The notes below the pieces were generated by a model. The model was not told where the DNA came from. It made no database searches and saw only the letters and a list, made by a program, of their open reading frames with translations. Below, one piece after another: positions 1-11,150 of a DNA stretch of 64,000 nucleotides (position 1 is the stretch's first letter; every line of letters begins with the position of its first letter). Location: the NCBI GenBank assembly GCA_037954325.1, contig JBBMNZ010000034.1, positions 9,504,501 to 9,568,500 on the forward strand. The letters are read 5' to 3'. Source of the DNA: Fistularia commersonii (Eukaryota > Chordata > Actinopteri > Syngnathiformes > Fistulariidae). The position numbers and the translations under genes were made by a program.

Positions 1-203
1 TTCTTATGAAATACTTTGTTCTTTACATAGTTGAATGTGCCGACAACAAAATCACACAAAAATGATCAATGGAAATCACATTTATGAACCCATGGAGGTC
101 ACATTTATCATGTAAAGTGTAAAAACACACTCCAGGCCGATCCAACGTTGATTTAATGTCCTTAAAACAAGTCCAAATGAATCCGCGTTGCTTCCTAAGT
201 CGG
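1..203. repeat. Arm of inverted dispersed repeat, partner at 3843-4040
   Basis: This stretch lies in the plxnd1 intron at the left edge. Its reverse complement is present, with scattered mismatches, at 3843-4040: for example TACTTTGTTCTTTA near position 12 pairs with TAAAGAACAAAGTA near 4017, and TCCTTAAAACAAG pairs with CTTGTTTTAAGGA. The copies are about 80 percent alike by eye. They may be terminal arms of one old element or two independent insertions; the sequence between them does not decide this. Confidence 0.7.
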
Positions 204-612
204 ATTTCACACAAGTGTTATTGACTTGGAGCTACATTGTGTTGTTTAACTGTTCCCTTTATTTTTTGAAGCAGTTTACTGTTATTCCAATGAGATCCAG
301 CGTGGGTACGAGATCTCGTATTTTTTTGTTTTTATTTGTTTTATTTTTATGGCTATTTCTTCCTGAAAATTGTTCAAATACTGCAAAAAAAAAAAAAAAA
401 AAAAATCACAAAAAATAAATGGTGAGAACCGAATTCCTAAAAAAAAAATCCGCGCGGTAGCGAAGGCGCCAACGCCGAAGCGCAAAGTCGCCTAATCTCT
501 CCTTTCTCTTTCAGCACCTGAACCCCCGTCTCCGCCCGGGTGTTTTCCCCGTCTTCCATGTTGCTAATTACGCATTATTTGACGCCGAGTTCTTCTCTTT
601 TTTTCTCTGCAG

Positions 613-967
613 TCAAAGATCTGGACACCGAGAAGTACGTGCATTTGGTGAGCATCTCCCCGCCTTTCCCGAATCGCATTCCGGAGTTTTTCGAGCCCGA
701 GGGGCTTTTTTTTTTTTTTTTGGTATTTTTCTCCATTGTGTGTCAGTGTGAGTCAGCCCCCGGCTGGCCCGACGACAGAAAGAACGGAGGGGGGGGTGAA
801 CGGAGGTGAAAAGGAAAAGCTGCTGAGAGGACATGACAGCACTAATGCAGCTTAAGCTCTTTTATAAGCGTCAGCCAAGATATGGGCCCTTTGACTTTAG
901 AATAATGAGTTCCTTGGAACGCAATTTGCCGGGTGAATAGGCCGTTTTATAGACATTTGTAGTTATG

Positions 968-1011
<44 letters not shown>

Positions 1012-3135
1012 GACTCGCGCATGCAAGTGCACGCACAAGTTGGGCAATTTGCATCGTAGACTTGTGAGGGAGTTCAAAATAAAACCGCAAGCCGGCCGGG
1101 GAAGCGGCGAAATCCCCCGCGGCGGCGGGTGACGACTCATGCGGGGCCCGATGTCGCGCCCCCGGGCGTTGACCTTTGACCTTTCCCCGCCTCAGGTCCT
1201 ACCTCATGATGAGCTGATGGAGACCAAGAGGTCACACAGGCAAAGCCACCGGAAGAAGGTCCTGCCGGAAATCTATCTCACCCGTCTTCTATCCACCAAG
1301 GTGACCGTCTCTCCGTCGCGCCTTCACCGCGATCGGTTCGCTATCGAAAAACGTATCGGTTGATATTTATAATCCCAAATTTACAAGTTATCACACCTCC
1401 ATCGCGTAAGAGCGGCCATGTTGTCTGGTTTAGAGAGATCTGGGATGCTGAGGGTGGAGATCCCAGGCAGGAGGTCTAGATCAGCGGTCCTTAAACTATT
1501 TAGCACCACGGACCGCCAAACAATATGACACGTACATATTATTAATATTAATGTATTAATATTCCAGTGTTTTTTTCTTTCGGTTGTCCAAGTGGTGAAG
1601 CAGTTTTGAAAGCTTCATTTTTTACTAATTTGGCTAACTTGTGCGTTTAATAACGTACACCGGTAACAAAGAGGGGTTTTGGTTATCTTCTAGGAGAAAA
1701 AGCGGTATGTTTTTTGTGTCGGTTGTCAAAAGTATAATCTATGTTGCCATTTTGACACCAAGCATGGAGCTATGGATGCTAAAGTTAGCATGGAATAGCA
1801 TAGCTAGCAAGAATTAAAAGCCGAACTACGATGGCAGCAGAATGTGTTCACCAAAGCTGCATCCAAAAATAGTGGAAGCTAGCTTTGTAAACAGAGCAGC
1901 GGGTAAAAAATTTATTTTTTTCATCCACACAAATGCATATATAACATTTTTGGATTTGAATGAGTAATAAAATCAGAGTTATCTAAAATTAAGGAGTAGC
2001 TACATTTATTTTACGTTACATGTAGTTCCATTTCCATAAGAGCTTTATATCAACCGTTAGTGAGACGTTTCCCCAAAGTAAAGAAAACACCGGGAGACAC
2101 ACAATTTTGAAATTTAAAATGAATTAACACACCATATATTACTTTTTTTTTTTTTTTTGCCTTTATACTTTGCATTAACAAAATATGTTTTGCATTTTTT
2201 TTCTGCAGAGAAAGCGAAATGACATTCAAAAGTTACTTTTAAGCAAAATACTCAACGTCTATTTGAGTTCTTCTTGTATTTTATGGAAAAAAAAAGCGGA
2301 ACTTAAACGATCCGCTGACAGCAAAAAGCGAAAACGCCGTACTTCCGTCTAAAGTCACTTATTAAGAATAACAAAAATATTTGAACACGTTTTGTTTAGA
2401 AGTTTGCCAACCCATGATATATAATAATTGTAATAATAATAATAATATATTAATTTATATATTAATAAAAATGATTAATTTATATATTAATAATATATAA
2501 AATAATAATAATATATTTTATATATTGATAAAATGATTGATTTTTATATTCATTATATATAAAATATAATGATAATACTAAAGATAATAATAATAATAAT
2601 AATATATGAATTTTCATCTCCATATGATGGTGAATGAGCAAATGAACAGTTGTGTTTCCCTGTGATGGATCATCACGTCTTGGATTATTCCAAGTTTCAT
2701 CCTAGAGATCCTTGTCAACCTGTTTTCTTCTTCAGGGAACTCTCCAGAAGTTCTTGGACGACCTCTTCCAGGCCATCCTCAGCATCCCCCCCGACCAGCC
2801 TCCGCTCGCCGTCAAATACTTCTTCGACTTCCTGGAGGAGCAGGCCGACAAGAGGGGCATCACCGACCCGGACACTTTGCACATCTGGAAAACCAACAGG
2901 TGAGGAGCACGGCCGAGCGAGCGAGCGGAGGTCGCACGACCGCACGGACGTTCTGGTAGAAACCATGTCCTGGTTCCTTCTGCACAGTTTACCTCTGCGC
3001 TTCTGGGTGAACATCCTGAAGAACCCCCAGTTCGTGTTCGACATCGACAAGACGGACCACATGGACGCCTGTCTGTCCGTCATCGCCCAGGCCTTCATAG
3101 ATGCCTGCTCCATCTCTGACCTGCAGCTGGGCAAG

Positions 3136-3187
<52 letters not shown>

Positions 3188-3315
3188 CCCCCCCCGGTGA
3201 GCTCTGTGTGCCGTCACACTGTCATCTCCATCTACATCTCCTCATCTTGTTCCAGCGCAGCCGTCCTTCCCAAGGTCACGAGCGTCGGGGATCTCGTTCT
3301 TGGCTGTACGCGAGC

Positions 3316-3352
<37 letters not shown>

Positions 3353-6225
3353 TCGTCTCTCAGACATGGCGACCCCGAGCTTCCTGTCTCTCTCTCTCTC
3401 TCTCTGACGGGCTTCTTCCCCGGAGAGACCCGTCAAATCACGATCCTCCTTTTCACTGGGAAACTCATGTTCTTCTCAAAGTATCCGGAGATCCAGCGTT
3501 ATCTCTGCAGAATATCTTTAGATATAAACACACACACACAGGACTGTCTCAGAAAATTAGAATATTGTGATAAAGTTTTTTATCTTCTGTAATGTAATTA
3601 CAAAAACAAAAATCTTATACATTCTGGATTCATTACAACTTAAATATTGCAAGGCTTTTATTATTTTGATATTGCTGATTATGGCTTACATCTTAAGGAA
3701 ACTCAAAAATACTATCTCAAAATATTAGAATATCATGAAAAAGTAATTTTTATCACAATATTCTAATTTTCTGAGACAGTCCTGTATATCTGCTCCAAAA
3801 AATAACTGTAAAAAAATTAATGTAACTGAAATCCAAGTGTCCACTCAGGAAGCAACACGGATTCATTTGAACTTGTTTTAAGGACAATTCCGCAACGTTA
3901 GTGTGTTTTCACACTTTTATTTGGAGTGTGACTCCAAATCCAGACCTCCATGGGTTCAAACATTGGATTTCCATTGTTTGTTTTTGTGTGATTTTGTCGT
4001 CAGCACTTCCAGCCATATAAAGAACAAAGTATTTAAGAAGAATATTTCTTTCTTCACATGTAGGATGTGTTATTTTAGTGTTCCCTTTATTTTCTTTTAA
4101 AGCAGGATATTATAAACTTCAATAAGATCAAGCATGCGTGTCAAACTCAAGGCCCGCGGGCCAAATGTGGGCCGACACGTCACTTTCTGAGGCCCGCGAG
4201 AACGTCTCTAAAGGTCTGATTATTTCAAATTAAAGAAGTCAAACGCGTCCATTGACCATAAACTATATTTTCAACAGTTCATGCCCATCATGTTACCCCC
4301 ACATCATGTTAGATCGCAGTGTATCCACATCAATTGGAATTGAGAAATACAAAATAATCCCTAAATGTCCAGGAAGAGAAAAGTTGCTGCAGATGGAAAG
4401 GCTGTTTAAGAAAGATCTAAAGCCCGATACATGTTTGTGCTTCGAGGAGAAAAAGCGGTATGTTTTTTGTGTTGGTTGTCAAAAGTACAATCTATGTTGG
4501 CATTTTGACACCAAGCATGGAGCTATGGATGCTAAAGTTAGCATGGAATAGCATAGCTAGCAAGAATTAAAAGCCGAACTACGATGGCAGCAGAATGTGT
4601 TCACCAAAAAGCTAGCTTTGTAAACAGAGCAGCTGGTAAAAATTTTATTTTTTTCATCTACACAAATGCATATATAACATTTTGGATTTGAATGAGTAAT
4701 AAAGTCAGAGTTATTTAAAATTAAGGAGTAGCTACATTTATTTTACGTTACATGTAGTTCCATTTCCATAAGAGCTTTATATCAACCGTTAGTGAGACGT
4801 TTCTCCAAAGTGAAAAAAAAAACGGGAGCCACATAACAATTTTGACATTTAAAATGAATTAACACGGCATATTATTCCGCTTCGCACCCGCGAGGCAGGA
4901 CTCGCGGCGAACGGCTAACGGCTAACGAATAGGCTACGAAACCCTCCATAAAACACCCTGCGCTAAAAGACAAAACAAAATATGTTTTGCATTTTTTCAA
5001 TCAATGAACAATTGCAGAAAAACCAAAATGACATTCCAGCATGCAATACAACATTTTGATTTACGTCGGGTTAAAGGTTACTTTTAAGCAAAAAAATGTC
5101 TATTTGAGTTCTTCTTGTATTTATGGAAAAAAAAAGCGAAACTTAAACGATCCCCCGAAAACGGCGTTCCTCCGTTTGTGTGTGCTGTCATCCTTTTTCT
5201 CACGCCTGAAGTCACTTATTTAGAATAACAAAAATATTTTAACACGTTTTATTTAGAAGTTTCCAAATCACCTTCATCTTCAAATTAAAAAAAAAGAACA
5301 AAATAAATTGCATTTGTATTACGCCTAATCAGAGGGGTCAAAGGTTGCCAACCCATAATATATAATAATTGTAATAATAATAATAATATATTAATTTATA
5401 TATTTATAAAAATGATTAATTTATATATTAATAATATATAAAATAATAATAATATATTTTATATATTGATAAAATGATTGATTTTTATATTCATTATATA
5501 TAAAATATAATGATAATAATAAAGATAATAATAATAATAATAATATATGAATTTTATATATATGAATATATGAATATATGAATGTTTCCCTGCGATGGAT
5601 CCGGGCTGAACGCCACCTCTCGCTCCGCCGCTGCGACCCCGAGTGCAGGATGAGCGCAGTAAAGAATGGATGGATGAACATTTCATTCGGGAGGCGGTGG
5701 GAAATCGCTCCTCTCCCGCGAAGCTGGGCTCGCCGTCTGGGAAGGCGCCGCTGCTAAATGAGTGCGAACTCCCCGGTTTTAGTGACCTGCTTATAAAAGC
5801 CGATTTGTAAAACAGCCTTAAAATGACGGAAAGCCGGCAAACGGATTTAAAAATTTCTTCTTTTTTTTTTTTTTTTTTTTTTCCTTCCCCTTTTATTTAT
5901 TTTTTTTAAAACCTGAGTTGAGCGCCGTCTCAAGGAGGTCAGCGTGACGCGTTCTCCTCAAGCGTTTAGCGCGGCGAATTTGCACGCCGGCCTCGGGACG
6001 GGTCGGCGGAGGGCGCGGCGGTCGCAAAAAACCCAGGGATGCTCGGCGTTTCCACGGAAACCTTCTTATCTGGCGAAATGCAGACACGGAGGGCCAAAGG
6101 GTCACGGGGGGGTTACCGGGCAGATGGGCAAACAGCAGGAAGTGACCTTGTGAACAGGAAGAAAGAGGAACCCCTAGCAGGGGGAGGAACTGTGTGGCTT
6201 TAGCAGTTTAGTCCCCTAGTATATC

Positions 6226-6261
<36 letters not shown>

Positions 6262-6411
6262 GTGTGCGTGCACGTACATACATGCAAACAAGCACACAAC
6301 CATGTGACACAAATAACTCATGACACATAAAAATAATAAGTTGTGCTGTAAGCACATTCGTATTGTTGCGGCCGCCCGCGTCCTACTTTCTTTCCATCCC
6401 TTCCCCTCTTG

Positions 6412-6447
<36 letters not shown>

Positions 6448-9400
6448 TACACACAGAGTGCACGGCACTAAAAAAAAAAAAAAATCAGAATATGCCCGCA
6501 ACCTCTCAGCGCCGCTATTTTTTGTTTCTGCTTGAGTAAGCGCCGGCGTGGCCGTCAGGAGAGCGAAGGAGGGTCTCCAGGACCGGAACGTTCCTCCTTC
6601 AGCTCCGTCGCGCCGAGGTTCTCGTCCAAAGCTCGTTCTGATGGGACGCGACGGCCCGTCTCGGAGGAGACGCCGACGCAAGATGACCTCCGGGTTCAGA
6701 GCAAACCGCGCGTTTTTTAACGGAAATGCAACATCGGACGTTGAGACGCCCGGTTCCTCCCTGGAGGACGCGGCGGTGAAGATGTTCCTCAGAAGCAGTA
6801 GCTCCTGCAGCCTGAGAAGGCTTCCTGGAGTCGTAGCTTCTTCCTTCTCGTCTTCTTCTTAGTTGACTGGACCTTTTCGATCATCTCAGACACACTGAAA
6901 GGTTATTTTTATCTTCTGTTTTGTGTTGCAAATGTAAAGGTTTTTCACTTTCTTCACCTCTTGTCCTTCAGTCTGGACCAAATATGGACATTTAGAGACA
7001 AACATTGGCAACTGGACTTGAGTTTCTTCACTTCTTCAGATGTTTCATCCGTCTTCTGAGAGGCTTCTTCAGTTCCACTGACCTGACCTTTTTTAGCTTC
7101 GCCTTTTCAATCCCACAAAGTTGCTGTTTTGTTCCAACGAATGACACCACCGTGAGCATCTCAGCTCTCTTTCTGCAGATCAACTCTTCCATTAACACAA
7201 CAAGCCACCATAACCTGGAGCCGCCCAAAATCCGGGCCGTTAGGAGAAATAATTAGAACTGAAGAAGACACGACAAGAATTCACCGTGACCTGGATGACC
7301 GAGAACCTCCACAGACACGCTCGTGTAGTTTTTCATTCGCCTTTTCGCATCTTATTTTGAAAAACGTCCGTTTTCGCCTGACCGGCGCGCCTTACCGCAC
7401 GTTAGCCACGACAAGCTAGCCTTTAAAAAAAAAATAAAGAGCCACAAATAAAAGTCGCCGGAGAGCTTTTTCAAGAAGAAACGAGGAAATGATGAGACGG
7501 CGGCAGCGTCGCAGACTGGCGGCAAAAAGAAAACTACATTTAAAAGAAAATATCAAGATTCCTACCTAAGATACGGGTTCATCACAGCAGGTGATACACA
7601 AGCTTCGCACCCGCGAGGCAGGACTCGCGGCTAACGGCTAACGGCTAACGAATAGGCTACGAAACCCTCCATAAAACACCCTGCGCTAAAAGACAAGCCC
7701 TTGTACTTTTTTTAAAAGAAAAAACAGCAACTTAAAGAATAAAAGCAGTTATTGAGGCTCAGCACTTCAACAAAGGTGTCGTAGTTAGCAGACGGCATCG
7801 CTAAAGCTAAGAAGGGGAAGAATTGATTCTGTCTGCTGCAAAGGACATTTGCCATGAACTTCCAACGTCCATAAATCGTCCGTAAAGCTCCAATTCCAGC
7901 ATCCGTCTTCCAATATATTCACTCTTCCTCCTCCATCTTCCTCATTTTACTTGACATGACTGTACATGAGTGTGGTCTGCACTGCACACCAGCATCTCTG
8001 CTGAGTTGAAGACTTCACTTATTACTGGTTATAGTACTAACGAGGCATAAATGTTATGTATTACTCTTGTTACACTAAGGTTAAGTCAAAATACTTTATG
8101 TCTCATTACTATATGTTGTCCTGTCTCTGTCCACGCACAGCATAGTGAGAAGCCTGAGAAGATAAGATAAGATAAGATAAATCTTTGTACTTAAAACCTT
8201 AAGACACTTTATAGCCTTGACTTGTTACTTTGACACTTTGTAGTTTTATTTGTATTTCTTATTCTACCCCCTTTTCTATACTGTTTATACAATTTCCTGT
8301 ACAACTCTGGCACAACAATTTCCTTCGGGATAAATAAAGTTCTTCTTATTCTTATTCTTATTCTTATTCTTACAAGATAAGATAAGATAAGATAAGATAA
8401 GATAAGATAAGATAAGATAAGATAAGATAAACTTTATTGATCCCAATAGGGGAAAATTCCTTTGTTGCAGCAGTGTAACAGTTATAATGTCAGGGAAAAA
8501 AAAGGAAATAAATATGAATATAAATATGAGTATAAATATAAATAGAAAGGCGGAAAACAGGATAAAGTAAGACAAAAAAAATAATAATAAATAGACAGCC
8601 GATAAGTAGACAACAGACAACAACAACATCAAGGAACAGTGAGTGTGAAAAACACACAAGTAGAACCAAACAACGATAACATTTCAACTCCTTTGTGTGT
8701 CCAGTGCATGTGGAAGGAATTGACAAGAAAAGCTGACTGGACTTGACTGTCCGCGACCCAACCATCTCTGACCTTCTCTCCAAAACATCTACCATGTGCC
8801 GTCCCTCCGATGGACCCGTTCCCGATGCTAACCGCAGCGGCAGCATGCTAAAACATGCAGCGGGTTCATTGGAAGAAAAATGGAAAAAAAACGGCGACAG
8901 CGAGACGACTGCGGGATATTATAGTGGAAAATGATTGGAATTGCCAAATATGAATTATATTTCAGATTAAATAGACAAAAAAAAACGATACATTTTCATG
9001 CGTAAAAGCGTTTTTTGATCCAGAAAAAGTCGGGGAGCGCTGCTCTAGAAGATCCGCAAGCATCACAGAAGATTTGGAATTCAACCCAATCTCAATGTCA
9101 GGACGACCTTGGCGTGCGGGGGAGCCGGTCGGCGTCGGCTTCCCGCCGGTAGATTATATACAAGAGCCTTATTATGGGATGGACGGATCTGCGGTTAGCA
9201 CCTGCGTGCGGTTTCCTGTGGCCCCCCTCCTCCTCTCAGATTGCCTGGAGGTGCGAGAAGATTCTGGTTTTCACCAAATATCCTCGGGTGTGTTTTCTCC
9301 GCAGGACTCCCCCACCAACAAGCTGCTGTACGCCAAGGAAATTCCAGAATATAAGAAGAGAGTCCAGTGTTACTACCAGCAGATCCAGGAAATGGCGCCC

Positions 9401-11150
9401 CTCAGCGAGCAGGAGATGAACGCTCACCTCGCCGAGGAGTCACGGGTGAGCAGACGGTCGTCGTCGTCGTCGTCGTCCGCCGCCGCAGCCGCCGCACGTG
9501 GAATTCGATCTCAACGCCGTGTTTGTTTTCCCCTGTCGTGCAGAAATACAGGAACGAATTCAACACCAACCTGGCCTTGACAGAAATCTACAAATACGCC
9601 AAGAGATACAGAAACCAGGTACGGGGGGCTGTGTTTTCACGGGAGTTCTGCAGATCGTCCACTCCTGCGCGCCAGCGCCGCATTTCTACTCTTTAACCTC
9701 GCCTTTATTCAGACCTAGAAAAAGAATATGATAGGGTGCCAAGAGAGGAGCGCTGGTATTGTATGAGGACGTCTGGAGTGGCAGAGAAGTATGTTAGACT
9801 GGTGCAGGACATGTATGCTTGCTGTGAGACAGTGGTACGGTGTGCTGTAGGGGTAACAGAGAAGTTCAAGGTGGAGGTGGGACTCCATCAGGGATCAGCT
9901 CTGAGCCCCTTCTTGTTCGCAGTGGTGATGGACAGGCTGACAGATGAGGTTAGACGGGAATCCCCATGGACCATGATGTTTGCAGATGACATTGTGATCT
10001 GTAGTGAGAACACAGATAGAGGAAAATCTAGAGGTGGAGGTATGCTCTGGAAAGGAGAGGAATGAAAGTTAGTCGCAGCAAGACAGAATATTTGTGTGCG
10101 AATGAGAGGAACTCGGGTGGAACGGTGAGGCTACAGGGAGTGGAGATCAAGAAGCTGGAGGATTTCAGGTACTTAGGGTCAACAGTCCAGAGCGTAGGAG
10201 AGTGTGGAGAAGAGGTGAAGAGACGGGTTCAAGCAGGTTGGAATGGGTGGAGAAAAGTGAGATAGAAGAACATCAGGCAGAAGGAAAGGAAAGGTGGAGG
10301 AGACGGTGGTGAGATGATCTACAAACACTGACAATGACCAAAAGACAGGAGGCAGAAATGGAGGTGGCAGAGCTGAAGATGTTGAGGTTCTCTTTGGGAG
10401 CGACCAGGATGGAGAGGATCAGGAATGAGTCCATCAGAGGGACGACTCATGGTAGATGTTCTGGAGAGAAGGTCAGAGATGGTTGGGTCATGGACAGAGG
10501 AGGGAGAGGGAAGATATTGTTAGACGGATGATGGAATTGGAGGTCTAGAGGAAGACCAGAGAGAAGATGGATGGACTTCATGAGAGAGGATATGAAGGTA
10601 GTTGGTGTGAGAGAGGAGGATCCAGAGAACAGGGTTAGATGGAGAAGGTGGATTCACTGTGGCGACACCTGAAGGGAAAAGCCAAAAGAAGAAGAAGAAC
10701 CTCGCCTTTATTCGCAGTTTTAATTCCCTCCACCTTCTCTGAGAAAGACCAAGTTGGCGTTTCATGTCTTCCGATTGGCCGGTTCACACCCCCACCCCCT
10801 TCGTCACCGCCGCCATCCTCCTGGTTACGGCGGCGGCGTGGACCGGAGAGCTCTGAATGGCCTCTGATTGCCTATTCTGCTGCTTTTTTAGGGTTCCGCC
10901 CGGCGCCGTGCGGATGTGGGTTTTGTAAATATATGAAGAGCGAGGCCTTTTGTGTTGTCTTGGCGTCCGGGGCGGGCGGTCGCTTTCTCCGCCGGATGAA
11001 CGAACCTACGCTTTTGTTTTCCTCGCCGTTCAGGTGGTGAGCGCTCTGGAGTCCAACCCCACGGCTCGCCGCACCCAGCTGCACCACAAGTTCGAGCAGG
11101 TCATCGCCCTGGTGGAGGACAACATCTACGAGTGCTGCAGCGAGGCCTGA
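613..11150 (+). CDS. plxnd1: Plexin D1, C-terminal exons (5' partial)
   Basis: Plexin D1 is the endothelial semaphorin-3E receptor; its cytoplasmic part is a split Ras/Rap GTPase-activating domain. The last seven coding exons are here: 613-647, 1196-1300, 2736-2899, 2988-3135, 9305-9445, 9544-9618 and 11034-11150 (TGA). All introns are GT-AG and the phases agree, giving 260 codons. The peptide carries the plexin GAP motifs LPEIYLTRLL, LPLRFWVNILKNPQFVFDI, DACLSVIAQAFIDAC and DSPTNKLLYAKEIP, and ends in EDNIYECCSEA. That ending is specific to plexin D1; plexin A proteins end differently. Upstream exons lie beyond the left edge. The intron between 3135 and 9305 is about 6.2 kb, enlarged by transposon debris, and starts with a (CA)n tract right at the donor site. 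The orthology call is secure. Confidence 0.96.
968..1011. repeat. Compound (CA)n(TA)n microsatellite
   Basis: About 11 CA units are followed directly by about 10 TA units, in a plxnd1 intron. Confidence 0.95.
1691..2620. mobile_element. hAT-type non-autonomous transposon remnant, copy A
   Basis: This is the first of two long direct copies (copy B is 4445-5560). It includes a decayed piece that would encode KRYVFCVGCQKYN-like residues, reminiscent of the BED zinc finger at the N-terminus of hAT transposases. Part of it (about 2031-2300) matches the reverse complement of the element at 48604-49551. Its 3' part (2410-2610) is an AT-rich tract of TAATAATA-type units that copy B also has. It lies inside a plxnd1 intron and has no intact reading frame. 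Confidence 0.7.
3138..3185. repeat. (CA)n microsatellite at a plxnd1 donor site
   Basis: About 24 CA units begin inside the donor of the exon ending at 3135, so the intron opens GTACACACAC. A (GT)n tract follows at 3318-3351. Confidence 0.97.
3318..3351. repeat. (GT)n microsatellite
   Basis: About 17 GT units, complementary to the (CA)n at 3138-3185. A short (TC)n tract follows near 3388-3405. Confidence 0.97.
3538..3785. mobile_element. Palindromic MITE with perfect 35-bp terminal inverted repeats
   Basis: The left end (3538-3572, beginning ACAGGACTGTCTCAG) and the right end (3751-3785, ending CTGAGACAGTCCTGT) are exact reverse complements over 35 bases. The 178-bp interior has no coding capacity. 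This is the structure of a miniature inverted-repeat transposable element. The same terminal sequence is, to my knowledge, very common in teleost genomes and is usually attributed to Tc1/mariner-like elements. It lies in a plxnd1 intron, next to a short CA run. Confidence 0.9.
3843..4040. repeat. Arm of inverted dispersed repeat, partner at 1-203
   Basis: Reverse-complement match of 1-203 (see that entry). Downstream, 4075-4135 resembles 245-305 in direct orientation (both contain GTTCCCTTTATTTT), so the region is a composite of broken repeats. Confidence 0.7.
4445..5560. mobile_element. hAT-type non-autonomous transposon remnant, copy B
   Basis: Direct copy of 1691-2620. Just upstream, 4252-4551 could encode a degraded peptide that includes the BED-finger-like stretch CVGCQKYNLCWHFDTKHG. 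Copy B differs from copy A in carrying a 95-bp segment at 4879-4973 that also occurs at 7602-7696. The AT-rich tail at 5351-5560 matches 2410-2610. It is a plxnd1 intronic remnant, not a gene. Confidence 0.7.
4879..4973. repeat. 95-bp repeat, first copy
   Basis: Starts GCTTCGCACCCGCGAGGCAG and ends CTAAAAGACAA. It is almost identical to 7602-7696. It sits inside transposon copy B, at a point where copy A lacks it. Confidence 0.85.
5580..5695. repeat. Dispersed teleost-type repeat fragment
   Basis: Contains CGACCCCGAGTGCAGGATGA followed by GTAAAGAATGGATGGATG. I recognise this as the end of a very common fish interspersed repeat whose class I cannot assign. Related pieces occur at 14105-14205, 37010-37350, 48180-48410 and 55850-56010. 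Confidence 0.6.
6229..6442. repeat. Two (CA)n microsatellites and spacer
   Basis: (CA)n runs at 6229-6259 and 6414-6442, in the long plxnd1 intron. The spacer between them is not recognisable. Confidence 0.9.
6870..7330. repeat. Dispersed repeat, related to 62100-62540
   Basis: Contains the phrase TTCACTTCTTCAGATGTTTC and, near 7285-7320, a stretch reading GTGACCTGGATGACCGAGAA. Similar phrases recur at 62100-62540. It looks like a repeat family with coding-like relics. There is no intact frame. Confidence 0.5.
7602..7696. repeat. 95-bp repeat, second copy
   Basis: Nearly identical to 4879-4973, with one or two differences by eye. Here it stands apart from the hAT-type copies, so it is probably a piece of another element that moved independently. 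Confidence 0.85.
8159..8430. repeat. (GATAA)n microsatellites and LINE-type 3' tail
   Basis: GATAA units occur at 8159-8180 and 8376-8430 (about 11 units). Between them is a tail reading CTGGCACAACAATTTCCTTC followed by GGATAAATAAAGTT. The same tail is seen at about 49360-49410 and 61850-61890, each time followed by a TTATC- or TTATT-type simple repeat. This is how a retrotransposed 3' end looks. It lies in a plxnd1 intron. Confidence 0.75.
9711..10705 (+). mobile_element. LINE reverse-transcriptase fragment (RTE-like), frame-broken
   Basis: Located in the last plxnd1 intron and in the same orientation as the gene. Two overlapping frames (9736-10065 and 10062-10265) encode the C-terminal half of a non-LTR reverse transcriptase. 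Visible motifs are VGLHQGSALSPFLFAVVMD, the catalytic FADDIVICSE box, and RSKTEYLC with YLGSTVQS. A frameshift near 10060 separates them, and a third frame (10334-10531) carries the EVAELKMLRFSLGATR relic. The element ends in a GAAGAAGAAGAA tail at about 10690. It is 5'-truncated and inactive. A second copy lies on the opposite strand at 51448-52232. RTE is my best guess for the clade. Confidence 0.88.

Noticed and set aside
2650..3570. 306-codon open frame on the plus strand
   Set aside because: It reads through plxnd1 exons in the wrong frame and then through CA and GT microsatellites. The composition (runs of HTHTHT and CVCVCV) shows it is an artefact.
8376..8430. Direct repeats that could be taken for a CRISPR array
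   Set aside because: Pure GATAA simple repeat without spacers, in vertebrate DNA. Likewise no other CRISPR-like array is present.
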